This document shows, one piece after another, positions 10,290 through 21,559 of a DNA stretch of 64,000 nt. The notes under the pieces were generated by a model. It was not told the DNA's origin. It did not search any database and saw only the letters and a list, made by a program, of their open reading frames with translations. Within the stretch, counting starts at the first letter, position 1. Each line of letters starts with the position of its first letter. The translations under genes and the position numbers were made by a program. Source of the DNA: Homarus americanus (Eukaryota > Arthropoda > Malacostraca > Decapoda > Nephropidae); NCBI RefSeq assembly GCF_018991925.1, contig NW_024722158.1, positions 8,268,124 to 8,332,123 on the forward strand, read 5' to 3'.

Positions 10290-12565
10290 TCATACTCTTC
10301 TTTTTTCAGGTACGTACTTGGCAACACACATGAATTCCCTTTGTCTCTTGGCAGCTAGTCTTTGAGGTTGCAGCCTTTCTGTTGGAGCACTCACAACAGA
10401 ATGGCAACTGTGACTCGAGCAGTGTTTCTTAATATGTGAAGTCATGGACCTGACTGAGGCAAAGTATTTGCCACTTGTTCCACAGATGTGCTTCTGTAGC
10501 TTATTCTTCAGACTAGGACATACCAAATTATATGGTAGGCCTTTTGGTTTGGATTTTTTTTAACTACCTGAGCTGGTAGCACAGATTTGTCGTGTGCTAG
10601 ATTGACAAAGAACGGTGGGTAGGGTATTTGGCACTCAAATCACCAAGACAACATAATAAGCCATCTGCTGTCTGTACAAGGGGAAGTAGTGATGGCAAGA
10701 ATCTATTGGTAATAACTGAAAAGAAAGAACTTCTTGGTGCATTACAGTAAGCTGTACAGTATTACCCCGCTTTACGCGGTTTCACTTAACGCTATTTCTC
10801 ATTTACGCGGTGCCTCGCCAGAACCGAACTTTCACTTTCCGCGGTGCATCTACTCATACACGGGAAGCGGCGTAGGCAGGATGCGCACAAGGTCGCCCAG
10901 TCATCAAAACATTACCGAGTTCTTCACCCGCCACCCACCACAGCCGGCCTAAGTCAGTGAAAGTGAGGATATGGACTTATATAGACTTTGAGGGGTTTGA
11001 CAAAGAGGCCCTGCAAGCCTATGTGGTGGATAGTGATACAATTGATACAAGTGATGCAGGTGAGGGCCAATAATCTGCCCTCTGCCTCGGAACCAACCCC
11101 CATCCCCGTGTGCCCAGCCATCTTTTCTTCTAATGTAAGTGTTAAAAAAAACTAATATTATTGATATTTCTCTTAATTATTAATTGTGTGTGCATACCAT
11201 CATAAAATTAAGATGTACTTTTTACTACAACGTAGGTATTGTGTCTGAAAAAGTGGAGTTTGGGGATCGGGCCAGTCTCTATTGGAATTAATCCCATATG
11301 TTCTGTTGTTCACTTTACACGGTTTTCACTTTCCGCGGTACCCCATGGGTTCAATTGACCCTGTAAATCGGGGTACTACTGTATCTTGGTATTTGATGAC
11401 CTGTAGAAAATACTGACACTCTAGCACATGTTTTGCATACTAGGAAGGACTTTTCAAGGATTTCTGATCCATTTCCTTCCTGTGGATCAACATATTCAAC
11501 AACTGTTGGGTAGCCATCAACAACAATAGCCGACCAAATGTCTGCGAGAATTTTCTCTGCATAGGCAAAATTTTACTCTTCCAATTCTTCATCCACAGTT
11601 TCTCCATTAAAATTTAGATGGTTTTCAAAATGATCCTGAGGTAAGATGACTCTAGCTAGATCATGACTTAGTAGGGCCATATGTAATTCAACTCTGTTCA
11701 GTGCACTTCGACCTGATGCATTTGTTGCAATGAAGAGAGCATCTAGATCATATGTGCAAAAGTAATCAACACACTTGATGGTTTTTTCATACTTAAGGTT
11801 TTCATCAGGACCACCATCTGCTGCTACAATCATGACTGGCTTTGGCATACCATCAGGAGTAGACATCTGTTCATTAAACTGTGGTAAGGAATGCACTTTC
11901 TTCATATCTCTCAGATGTCCCATTGCAGTTGACGATGTGTGTTTAGCACTCTGTATCGCTATATATGTTGGATCAGAATAGGCGACCCCTTGTTCTCCAA
12001 TACAGTTTTCCTTTATTTAAATACCAGCTATTACTAATGGTAATAGTTTGTGTTTTAGGGCAACAACAAAATCATGGTCACTAAGAGTGACTTTATATTC
12101 CATATGCATTATCAGAGGAGCCTGTTTGTTTGCAGCGGTAATGCCTATTGGAACTCTTGCCTTATCATCTTGTGACTTCATGTGGCCCAAGTAGAGAAGC
12201 AATCTCTTCCTGATAAGAGATAGATCTTCTAGCAAATAGGGTATCTGGATGTCTTGAGTGTGCACGATTTTCAGACCTCATTAGTTTAACAGGAACTGTT
12301 TTCACATGTCGTTTTCCCTCTCGAGTTGATGAATTCTAGGCAGTAGTTGCAAATAAACTGAGCTGCATGATATTTTAAAACTCTTTGTATGTAAAGCAGC
12401 TGTCAAGTCATCCAAAGTCTTGACAGTTCTGATTAGTGTGATGTGGAGCAGTGTTGTGAGTCCCGGAAGGGGGGTATAAATTTGGGTAGAAAAAAGCACT
12501 ACATAATTTTTTAATGGCCCCCAAAGAGTCATGGAAAAAATGTTTGGTACCAATAATAATACCCC
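10290..12565 (-). pseudogene. Decayed repetitive protein gene with C2H2 tail, family unassigned
   Basis: Minus-strand fragments in several frames read in order as one protein: TLDDLTAALHTKSFKI near 12425-12330; KRHVKTVPVKLMRSEN near 12300; DDKARVPIGITAANKQAP and HMEYKVTLSDHDFVVALKH near 12160-12050; YSDPTYIAIQSAKHTSSTAM near 11970; VAADGGPDEN and FIATNASGRSALNRVE near 11800-11690; EKILADIWSAIVVDGYPTVV near 11550-11490; and a final C2H2-like motif, CGTSGKYFASVRSMTSHIKKH, near 10490-10430. Stops and frameshifts break it (for example in EELEE-stop-NFAYAEK at 11573), and a MITE splits it at 10757-11381. From memory this protein occurs as a multicopy family in arthropod genomes. A transposon origin is inferred, not shown. 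It is not part of the CRAL-TRIO transcript. Confidence 0.65.
10757..11381. mobile_element. TA-flanked MITE, family C
   Basis: Starts TA-CAGTATTACCCCGCTTTACG and ends CGGGGTACTACTG-TA. Inside are repeated CTTTCCGCGGT motifs at both ends. 625 bp, no transposase. Inserted in the decayed gene at 10290-12565; the coding fragments resume on either side. Tigger-type by termini. Confidence 0.87.
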
Positions 12566-12599
12566 TATTATCAGTGAATTTTAGGATGAACTGACTTAC

Positions 12600-12710
12600 C
12601 CGTCCCTTTATGGTCTCTGAGAGGAAGGGCTTGATGAGGCTGAAGACCCAGTCAAATATAGAAGGTTCATGTACAAAATGAAGAGCCTTGAACCTCAGAG
12701 GGAACACTTC
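12600..12710 (-). CDS. CRAL-TRIO gene exon 6 (FPLR...KPFLSETIKGR segment)
   Basis: 111 nt, exactly 37 codons, phase 0 at both ends; acceptor GTTACTTTACAG, donor GTAAGTCAG. It codes EVFPLRFKALHFVHEPSIFD then WVFSLIKPFLSETIKGR. F-P-L-R-x-K-x-x-H-x-x-x-E-P and the K-P-F-L-x-E-x-I-K-x-R strand-helix are close to the alpha-TTP/clavesin versions. Basic residues in this region bind phosphoinositide head groups in those proteins; whether that applies here is inference. The intron to exon 5 is only 209 bp. Confidence 0.96.
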
Positions 12711-12919
12711 CTGTAAAGTAACATATGATCCAGTGTAATTACCATTAACCAACCAAACTCTGACGATTATCAAAAATATTTATGAACAAAGAATGAGTAA
12801 GATGGTGATATCACATTATATTACCAACATAAAATGAATGAAAGGTTGTAATTACAGAACAAAAACCATTTAATCTTATTGAATAAAACACAACCTGTAA
12901 ACTTATACTGTCCCCTTAC

Positions 12920-13113
12920 CTGTATAACTGATATCATCCGTCTTATATGAGTAGGTGTAAGGTAGTAAGCATGAGTCATGGATAGCCCTGAACAATCCAC
13001 AATAGCTGCAATGCCGCGAAGCTGTGTGACTGGTAGCCTCACCACATGTTCCAGTAGTACAACCTGCGACCGAAATACATCATCTAGGCCACAAGCCTCT
13101 GGCAGCCAAGCTC
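12920..13113 (-). CDS. CRAL-TRIO gene exon 5 (lipid-binding core)
   Basis: 194 nt; acceptor ATATCACAACAG, donor GTAAGGGG, phase 1 in and phase 0 out. It codes AWLPEACGLDDVFRSQVVLL, then VTQLRGIAAIVDCSGLSMTH and YYLTPTHIRRMISVIQ. The Q-x-x-G-x-x-A-I-x-D-x-x-G-x-S-x-x-H pattern followed by the T-P-x-x-x-x-x-x helix is the CRAL-TRIO core that forms the floor of the ligand cavity. It matches the subgroup containing alpha-TTP and clavesin. Confidence 0.96.
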
Positions 13114-13486
13114 CTGTTGTGATATAATTCATTGTTACTTTAACATGAATGTCTTTAGTTACTTAAGTGCACTCTATATAACTCCCTCTTACAACATACA
13201 GCCTCAAATGACTAATATATTCTGCTACAGATATCTTCTTTTTAAGCATGGGGGGGGGCCTTCATGAAGTGACTTGACAAGCGCATTTAGACATTGAGGT
13301 TCTGAAACCCATATACATTTTTTTGGCATAATCTTCATAAATTTCAGTATATAATTATCACTATAACAACAATAATAATCCCACATGATACCATTTTTTC
13401 AATGCCCCCAAATAGTGGCCATTCAAAATTTCAACAGAACCTTCATTTTTGGCATACAGTATTTACAACACAGGCATACATATAGA
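13114..13486. other. Intron 4 start (acceptor side of exon 5)
   Basis: AT-rich intronic sequence with a G run at 13251-13259. No recognised feature. Confidence 0.5.
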
Positions 13487-14319
13487 TAGTGACCCCTCGT
13501 TTAACGAATGCCTCGGTTAACGAACTGCCTTCCATAAGGATCTTCAATTCGGTTAACGAACAAAAATTCGGTTAACGAATTTCTTACGAACCGACCTCAA
13601 CATGTTTTCGCTTGCACTGACCGGGCAACCAGCTTTAGTATCAGTCCGCCAATACATTAATCGGTTCTAGGGCTTAAATTCCTTACTATTTTAGTAAATA
13701 TCAAGAAGTTTATACTATTCAATAATTTTAAAAGTTTAATATTCAATTTTTTAGTCATTTTAACAATTATTGAACATAATTGAAGGTAAAGTGACAAGTT
13801 TAATGCGCGGCATCCACCCTCTTAACACAGCAAACAGGCATTAGTCTCTCTCTGTTTTCACTGGAGGTAACATCTTGCTTGAGACTCTCTTCAACTAAAC
13901 GCTTTTTTCTGTGTTGCCAAGCAAATTATTGGTCATTTTGAAATATATTTTACATATTGACAATATATAATGCAGTGCAGTGTTGATTTAAAGAAAATAA
14001 TCTTGAAATACACCAAGAGAACTAAAATTTTATGGGTGAAATGGTGCCATGGGGTGACTTCTCTTCCACCCCAATGCTTTCTCTTCTTCCTTCTCCTCCA
14101 CCCCCATTCTAATTCCCATCATCATCATCCAGGAGCCTTCTACATACACACCTCAAAGTAAGTGAACTTTTCTACCATTTTTGTTGAATTTAGGCAATTT
14201 TCGGTGAGCTGGAACCAATTACCCAAAAACCCATTGAAACAATGGTTTTGGTTAACGAACTTTTCGGTTAACGAACGACCTTCTGGAACGGATTGAGTTC
14301 GTTAACCGAGGGGTCACTG
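13487..14319. mobile_element. TA-flanked MITE, family B copy 2
   Basis: The right end CGAGGGGTCACTG-TA is intact. The left end is TAGTGACCCCTCG, with the initial C mutated. The interior is collinear with the copy at 2040-2818, including the CT-rich tract and the motif GAGCTGGAACCAATTACCC. Subterminal TTCGGTTAACGAA repeats lie at both ends. Non-coding. Confidence 0.88.
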
Positions 14320-14777
14320 TATTATGTTAATGAAATGGTGTAACTCTAAATTAACTAATTTTAGCTGGGGTTACAATGTCAAGCTTACTGATGCAAAATG
14401 AGTGATGTAAAACCTATTGATGCTCTGAACCAAGTTACCTGTTACCCCAGAAGAGAGAGTGTTTATTCTTCATTACAAACCAAAGAGCTATGTAATCACC
14501 TTTACCTCGGCTCCTCCCTCGCCTCTTCACCTTTGCCTGTTCTAAATACTTGTACCTTTTCTTGTAATAATCAATCCCTAATTTGAGCACTGCACAACTA
14601 ATCAAAATCCAATTTCAACATTAAAACCCAACTAGCTAATTAACAGCCTTCAGGACATCAAACTACACAGTGCAATTTTTCTCAGCTGAGAAAAGATGCC
14701 CCGCCCCCTTCTCAAGAATTACTACAGCTGATTGGCGGTTTCAAACCTGTCCGATTTCGTCTTGAAATAATGATGTA
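14320..14777. other. Intron 4, no recognised feature
   Basis: Unremarkable intronic sequence between two MITEs. The short ORF at 14398-14586 has no family resemblance. Confidence 0.5.
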
Positions 14778-15053
14778 CAGCTCCTCCCCGACTTACGACC
14801 ACCCCACTTATGACATGCCTCAGTCGTACCGAAATTTTGTCAAATTACGTATTTTCGAGTCCCAACGTCAGTACACAGACAAAATTTTCGTTTGTAATTC
14901 ACTTATAAATGGCTGGCAAGCTTAAAAGTGAGAGTTTTGTGGTGCTGAGAAGAAAAAGAGACACCAATTTTAGATTTTTTATGTATTATTTAAGCATTTT
15001 CGACTTACGACCTGGATTTGTCCCTAACCCCATCGTAATTTGGGGAGGAGCTG
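14778..15053. mobile_element. TA-flanked MITE, family A copy 3
   Basis: TA-CAGCTCCTCCCCGACTTACG at left and TTTGGGGAGGAGCTG-TA at right, with the shared core (GGCTGGCAAGCTTAAAAG). 276 bp, slightly deleted relative to copy 1. Confidence 0.9.
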
Positions 15054-15369
15054 TATTTCTAAACGAGTTTATTCATAATCGTTGGGATGATCGTTTCTGA
15101 CAAGAGAGATATTTATCTAAATTATATAAAGATACATACATTCATTATTTCAAACATAAGTACATATGTAGGAAGTTTATAAAAAATATTATACATGAAT
15201 TAACTGTTAAACTCTGGTAGGTAGCAAATTCATGCTTTCGGAGGATGAATTTAATATATACTTATTTTTACCAACAATAAGACATACTAAAACAAATTAC
15301 ATATCAGTAATACTACATTATACAAAAACTAACATTTTAAAAGATTAGAATCATATTGAAATATTTACA

Positions 15370-15634
15370 CGGCCGTCAGCAGAGGCGGGAGATGTGACTG
15401 CGAACAACTTCTTTTAGTAATAGTTGTGAACTTGTGGAATAACCTGCCAATGTGCACTTCCTTATGTTCTGGCATGATAAACATTGTATCATGTTAAGGT
15501 ACACTCAGTAACCAGTACATGCCTACAATGTATAACAGAGACATGCCTACAATGTATAACAGAGAACTGACCAACAGCCTAACCAACTAATAAACTCACA
15601 AGTGACCAAGAGGACAAAGTATGGGTAGGTTCTA
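15370..15634 (+). mobile_element. LINE 3' end remnant
   Basis: Reads VVNLWNNLP near 15420-15450, with a downstream tail (GTATAACAGAG duplicated, then CAAGAGGACAAAG). It corresponds to the 3640-4050 family. The LTR retrotransposon begins directly after it. Confidence 0.6.
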
Positions 15635-15636
15635 CC

Positions 15637-16549
15637 TGTATAATGAGGTTAAATCTCATATGAAGAGGTAAAGTACGAGTTTATAGTGGCAGAGTCGTAT
15701 AGTGAGGGAAGTAGTGTGACTTGAGGGTGTGAAGATAATACTGTACAGTATATTAACACAGACTTCGTACAAGTGTAGTATATAAAACACAAATGTGTGT
15801 TCCAGCTGTATTTTACTAATTCAATAGGGGGTATTAATGGGGTTTGTACACAATTTTTAATACACTGTGATATTTTCTTATAACCTCACAGGTTGAATGG
15901 GCACTTCCACTAAGTCGATCGTTGGGAGGTTCAGGATCACCGCACTACCACCGTCTACACAGCCAGCACTTGGTTTCAAACGTTGAGTCAACAGCACACT
16001 GTCAGTGGACCGGGCTGAGACCTCGTTGTCCTTAGTGATGGACTTCCTTGATGAGATGACGACGAGCGGGATTCGGGACATAGTTGCTGGCCCTTCACGG
16101 TTACAAGACTCCTCGTGTGAAAGGAGCTACAGGGCCTATATATTGGAGATCTGCTGGCGGATGACCTCTCCCAATTAACAGTAAATTGGGTGTGTCTTGA
16201 CCGGATGTTAGGTCGGGTAATAGAAGTGCTGGCTGGTTAGCGGTTCCTTGAATTAACAAGGTCATGACGCCGGGTTGAGCTGATAGAGTGGCGGTGAGAA
16301 TTCTGGTTCCCTTGTGAACTTTACCTCCTTTGGGTCAGGTCTGGACAGCTGTGTTTGCCCAGGTGTAGTTTCTTGAGTAACACGGTCATGTTGACAGGTT
16401 AAACTATTTGTGTGGCAGTGAGGACTCTGGGTCAAAGTGACTGACCTCTCTTGTGTCTACTTCTGTGGTTGAATACATGCTCCCCTGGTTACTGCTAAGT
16501 CTATGTTATACTACTACTGGCCTGGATGCTTTGGTCTGACAGATAAACA
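15637..16549 (-). repeat. 3' LTR of the gag-protease retrotransposon
   Basis: 913 bp; ends TG...(AT)A on the minus strand. Collinear with the right LTR except for a block of about 190 bp (around 20064-20268) present only on the right. Contains TATATATTGG-type promoter-like sequence but no gene. Confidence 0.85.
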
Positions 16550-18039
16550 TTATACCTCCCGCCAAGACCAAAGCTTCCATGCCATAAGCAGTCGATGTTC
16601 ACAGTGGATGGCAATAGTGAGTGCCCAACCTGGGAAAATAGCTACTGAGGTGGAAAATATGCACCTCACATCCTACCATTGTCTAATAATATTTAAAAAA
16701 TTTTAAGTGGCCAACTAAAGATAAGGAAAGGGAAAGATGAATGTAGATATGAAGAAGAAAGAGAGCACCTAAGCAGGTGTTTGTTGGAGAGCATAACTTC
16801 AGGATGTTAGATGAGAGCACACAATTGGAGGTTTGAAGGGTTATGTAATGGTGTTGCTTGCCCTAGCTTATTTCTGCTTAGGTTCCCGAGCGTTAGTATC
16901 TTTAAGCTTGGAACAGATTACATACTTGTTGCTTTGACTGTTAAACTCTTGCTCAGGGCAGCACACACAACATATATAATAATCAGATACATGGCCCCTG
17001 TGAAGAAGGGGGGGGGGATTGGCATACAATATAACTTGTGATTGAAGAAACAAAATAATATTTGTACATATGAAAAGGACAGCAGAAATTATTTGCAAGA
17101 TACAATGGCTAAAACAAAATCGTGTCAGTATTCGTCGAGGTCCAGTGTAGTGCATGGTCCATGACCACGTCCGACATCAGAGTGGTCGACGCAGTGGATA
17201 CAGTGGATGGCGTTTCCCGTCCCATCCAGTGGTCTGCCACTGTGTTTTTTTGTGTGCTTCACTTCCTCCACTTGAACTTCTGTGTAGAGCGGCAGTTCCT
17301 GACGTGTTCCAGATGGGTTTTTCCAGTCCCATCTGAGTTTCCTCTGTAGAGTCATTTTCTGTCATATTCCAGCTGGGTTTTTCCAATCCCATCTGAGTTT
17401 CCGCCCTTCCAGCTGGGATTAAAGCCGGTCCAGTGCAAGGGGTGTCAGCGCTGTGGATGGCGTGTAGGGCAGGGTCTGCGGACCTGGGTTCGCCCTCCAT
17501 ACGCAAGGTGAGGCGAGATCTTTGACCGTCCTGTCCCACACCCTCACAGTGGTGAATCCCTTCCTGGGTGGGCTCACCAGGTTTGTTTGTCTTTTCCTCT
17601 ACGTGTAGTCAGGCCAACTCTGTTGCGTCCCCAATGGTGTGGTAAACACAGGTGCGACAGTGTAGATTGCGAGGTAGATCTCGGGTGGGGCCGGGATCAG
17701 CCATTACTTGTTTGGTACCTGGTGGTTCCATTCTAGGAGTGGAAGTGAGTGGGACCAGTTGACAGGTCCAGGAACGTAGGGAGCTGTGGTCTGCATCGCC
17801 ACTTGGACCTCTAGATGTTTGTTGCCAGTTGCTTGATACTACTGTAGTTGTAGTTGCAGGTCGGGGTTCCGGGACTCGCTCCCAGGTTCCAAGGGAACGA
17901 CCTGATTCCCTGCCTGGAGCTAGTTGCTGCGCTGCTCCGGCGCGGTGTAGTTTGCTCAGGCTGATGGTAGCAGTAAATGTTGTCTGTCAGTACTGTCGGC
18001 TGTGAGACCATAGCCTCGGTGCATGTCTCGTTCTGCAGG
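16550..18039 (-). other. 3' interior of the LTR element, no recognised domain
   Basis: Minus-strand frames contain no YxDD, RNase H or HHCC/DDE motifs. One frame (17539-17177) has an internal duplication of TQMGLEKP. Runs of G occur near 17010. Sequence of unknown role, probably a replacement for lost pol. Confidence 0.45.
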
Positions 18040-18376
18040 CGAATACCTCCATAATCTTTACCATCTAAAGTCATGGTATACCGGCTCCCATCAAACTGGA
18101 TTCCAAACTTAAATCTACACAGGAAATCTGACCCAATAAGAACATCCCTGGGAAAAGATCACCGCTTACCACAACTAGCACGTGAACTACCATCTTATCT
18201 CCCAATTCTACAGTTATATCTCTGGAATCCAATGTTGAGAGATGGTTACCCGTGACACCAAGTAACTCACGAACTCTATGCTTTCCCCCTAACTTCATCT
18301 TGGAGGCCACGTTCTGTTTCACTAGGGATACAGAGGAACCTGGCTCAATGAAAGCTTCAACCCGTTTCCCTCCCAT
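18040..18376 (-). pseudogene. Degenerate retropepsin-like aspartic protease
   Basis: Reads GKRVEAFIEPGSSVSLV then ELLGVTGNHLSTLDS and, after a frameshift near 18140, RDVLIGSDFLCRFKFGIQFD. The position and the flap/GSDFL motif fit a retropepsin, but the catalytic D-S/T-G triplet is E-P-G here, so the catalytic aspartate is missing. Together with the frameshift this argues for an inactive enzyme. Confidence 0.7.
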
Positions 18377-18561
18377 TTTAACTTAATAATTCCCAAGTCA
18401 CCATCAATGCTTCGTCCCTGTCTTTAGTAGTAGGGATACAACCTACAGGTGTCCCCCTACTCGGCGCATGCGTAACAACGCATCCTGGCGTATGGACATT
18501 CCCTGCGGGTACATAACTGGTCGCCACACCCATCGCACTGGTTTCCCTCACATTGGAAAGG

Positions 18562-18603
18562 ACATCCATACACCGCATGGGACAATGTCCCACAGGAAGA
18601 GCA
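18562..18603 (-). other. CCHC zinc knuckle of gag
   Basis: The minus strand encodes CSSCGTLSHAVYGC, a perfect C-x2-C-x4-H-x4-C retroviral-type zinc knuckle. A further cysteine-rich stretch follows (CEGNQCDGCGDQLC). It lies between the capsid-like and protease segments, as in Gypsy elements. There is no start codon in the frame. Confidence 0.85.
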
Positions 18604-18844
18604 ACGAAAGGGCTTTGGAGTGTCTGTACCAGCTATCGCTCATGGGCGGGCCCGGTCGATCACTTGTAGCTGTATGTGGGCGGGGGTCAATCCCAGCCTG
18701 TGCCCCATGGGTCCCTGCCCCAGCCGGCCGGTAGCCTTGCGGCACGTGACCGAACGTGTTTTTACCTGGTGAATGTAGCCGTGATTGCTCCCAGCCCTTC
18801 CTCGTGAAGCGGTGACTGTTCTTCTCAGTTAAGATTTTCCACCA

Positions 18845-19399
18845 TCAGTCGCAAGAATTCATCCTACCAGACAGAAGGGGTGTTACGTGTAGGGGTGGAA
18901 GGGGCGGCGTGAATTGTCGTGAATTGTCAACACGAATGGGAAGGGGGGGGGAGTTTTTCCTGAGCCGTATATATGTCCACGTCGCTTTAATTGCGCTCTC
19001 TAGCGTAGTGGTCCCATTTGACACCATGAACGTACGCATCTCACCGGGTAAGCCCGATAGAAAGTAATAGAGTACCATCTCAGGTGGAAAGAATTGTGGG
19101 TGATTGACTCTCGCAACCATCACTGCACTATCTATACATGCTAAGTATACGTTTAGTGATGAACACTACTCTAGCTTGATGTTGGCAAAGCGAAGCGTGT
19201 GATCTTGTAATGTGTTTCCCTGGCTGTAAATTTCCCATATTCCGTCTGCAAACGTGTCCCACGAGGTAGCATTCTTTACTGTTGGATGTAATCCTAGCAT
19301 TCCTTTTTCGTCACCGCTTAATCGCATCCGTGCCGTCCTGAGACGGCATTCCTCGTATTCCTGAAGGATTTCCAGGAATGCACTTTCGATGTTTCCCAA
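18845..19399 (-). pseudogene. Retrotransposon gag (capsid-like), broken
   Basis: Two adjacent minus-strand frames (19399-19166 and 19123-18845) read like a Retrotrans_gag domain: ESAFLEILQEYEECRLRTAR, then SWDTFADGIWEIYSQGN, then PEMVLYYFLSGLPGEMRTFM and ATWTYIRLRK. A stop near 19166 separates them. A Ser/Thr/Pro-rich region (19588-19937) lies upstream, as often seen before gag capsid domains. Confidence 0.72.
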
Positions 19400-20032
19400 T
19401 CACTGTTCCAGCCTATCCGCTGATGTAGCAGGGTCACGGCCATCGCCCTCAAACATGGGTATCTGACTTACCAATTGTGCTGCACTTTGAACTGAGATGG
19501 CCATAAGGAAAGAATGTGGCATGCTGGAGGTGCTAGTGAGTGTGTGTGAGCGTGGAGAGGGAATTGGCGAGAGAGGGTGCAGGGTGGTTAAAGGTTAGGG
19601 GAGGAGGTACTAGTGTATTGTTCAGGGGACGGGGATAAAACGGAAGTCACTGGTGTAGTGTTAACAGCAGTCATATTAGCGTGTGAGGAGGGGTGGGAAG
19701 TACTGATCGTGTAAGTTAAATCTGTCAACGTTGACGATGACGCCTGTGGGTGGGAAGGGGAGGGGGTTTTACTGACACTTGCCCTGGTTGAATTCTCGAC
19801 CATTGTTCCCAGGTACCCAACAATATGTGAATCAGAAGCGAGGGAGGGGGGGAATGACCACTTGTACCACATGGGGGGGAGGGGGGGGGGATTGTGTTTA
19901 GTATGCTACTATACCCTTGTACTGCCTGCTTCGTCAAGATAGTTGTGAGTTTACTTCAAAGAATTCTAACCATCACTGTACTGAATACTAAGGAGAGAGG
20001 GGCTAGTTTTACGTTAAGTACGCTGCCACCAA

Positions 20033-21134
20033 TATAATGAGGTTAAATCTCATATGAAGAGGTAAGGTAGTGTACTGTTCCAAGTGTATAGTCATTGGAG
20101 TGTGTGTACTAGTATACTGTAGGTGTGAGATGGTGTAGCCTACAGCATGTGTGTTAATTCCTGTTCTGTACATTTCAGGTATTGGTGCCTTCTGTATTGA
20201 GACAATAAACATCAACAAAATCAAACAGTATATTACTGACTGTCGGTGCATACAGTAAAGGTAGGAGTTTATAGTAGTAGTCATATAGTGAGGGAAATAG
20301 GTAGCTTGAGTCGAGGGTGTGAAGATAATACTGTATATTAACACAGGCTCCATACAAGTGTAGTATATAAACACAAATGTGTGTTACAGCTTTATTTTAC
20401 TATTTTAATAGGGGGTATTAATGGGGGTTTATCCACAAAGTATAATACACTGATATTTTCTTATAACCTCACAGGTTGAATGAGCACTTCCACGAAGTCG
20501 ATCGTTGGGGAGGTTCAGGATCACTGCACTACTACCGTCTACACAGCCAGCACTTACTTTTACACATTGAGTGTGCTGTCGGTGGACCAGGCTGAGGCCT
20601 CGTTGCCCCTAGTGACGGACTTCCTCGTTGAGACGACGACGAGCGCTACTCAGGACATAGTTGCTGGCCCTTCACAGTTACAAGACTCATCGTGTGAAAG
20701 GAGCTACAGGGCCTATATATTGGAGATATCCAGCTGGCGGATGACCTCTCCTAATTGACAGTAAACTGGGTGTGTCTTGACCGGATGTTAGGCCGGGTGA
20801 CAGAAGTGCTGGCTGATTAGCAGTTCCTTGAATTAACAAGGTCATGACTCCAGGTTGAGCTGATCCAGTAAAGCAGTGAGAATTCTAGTTCCCTTGTGAA
20901 CTTTACCTCCTTTGGGTCAGGTCTGGACAGCTGTGTTTGCCCAGGTGTAGTGTCTTGAGTAACACGGTCATGTTGGCAGGTTAAACTAATTGTGTGGCAG
21001 TGAGGACTCTGGGTCAAAGTGACTGACCTCTCTTGTGTCTACTTCCGTGGGTGAATACATGCTCCCCTGGTTACTGCTAAGTCTATGTTATACTGCTACT
21101 GGCCTGGATGCTGCTTTGGTCTGATAGATAAACA
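20033..21134 (-). repeat. 5' LTR of the gag-protease retrotransposon
   Basis: 1102 bp. It shares GAATGAGCACTTCCACGAAG-type sequence, the GGCCTATATATTGGAGAT motif and the terminal AGATAAACA with the left LTR. Plus-strand ORFs inside it are LTR sequence, not genes. Confidence 0.85.
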
Positions 21135-21139
21135 TTCTA

Positions 21140-21325
21140 GTTCAGCTTACTACTTTTGGGGGTTATGGGGATTAGCCCACCGGGGCACAGGTCACTGACC
21201 TACTTTGGGGCCTGGGGGGCGGGTGGGGGGCTATGGGGATTAGCCCACCCAGGCAAAGGTCACTGACTCACACTGGGGCCTGAGGGGCGAAAATATAATT
21301 ATAATAATAATAATAATAAAGAAAT
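21140..21325. repeat. Two-copy tandem repeat plus (AAT)n
   Basis: GGGGATTAGCCCACC followed by GGTCACTGAC and TGGGGCCTG(A/G)GGGG occurs twice, about 68 bp apart. Then comes an ATAATAATAATAAT microsatellite at about 21297-21318. Confidence 0.85.
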
Positions 21326-21559
21326 ACAAAAATGTAAAAATGATCAGAAGTGAGAAACAATATATGAATGTTGTGTTGTCATAGTAAGAGAAACAATTGA
21401 GACCCTGCAATTGTGTGCAAATGAGGCAGAAAGTCGAATCGGCAACCTGGGACTTGGTCACAATTTTTTGTACCTTCATGTCAAGGATTACCCTTTAGGA
21501 GTCTATTAAGTCGACCAGTGGCAAAAAAGATATGCGAGTTTGTATGCAGGTGAAGGATA

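Larger units (their letters stand above)
15637..21134 (-). mobile_element. Gypsy-like LTR retrotransposon, gag-protease only
   Basis: Two long direct repeats (15637-16549 and 20033-21134) bound a 3.5-kb interior. On the minus strand the LTR begins TGTTTATCT. A primer-binding-like TGGTGGCAGC follows the 5' LTR (20031-20022), and a purine run (GGGAGG, 16560-16555) precedes the 3' LTR. TTCTA flanks both sides (15630-15634 and 21135-21139), a likely 5-bp target duplication with two extra bases at left. In minus order the interior has gag, a CCHC knuckle and a degenerate retropepsin. No reverse transcriptase, RNase H or integrase is recognisable in the remaining ~1.5 kb, so it is probably non-autonomous. 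It has the same orientation as the host gene. Confidence 0.85.

Noticed and set aside
12302..12553. Minus-strand ORF considered as a CRAL-TRIO exon
   Set aside because: It reads past the exon 6 donor into the intron, and its lower part belongs to the decayed repetitive gene. The frame does not match exon 7.
20480..20758. A 92-codon plus-strand ORF
   Set aside because: Lies entirely in the LTR of a minus-strand retrotransposon, and the matching LTR has it disrupted.
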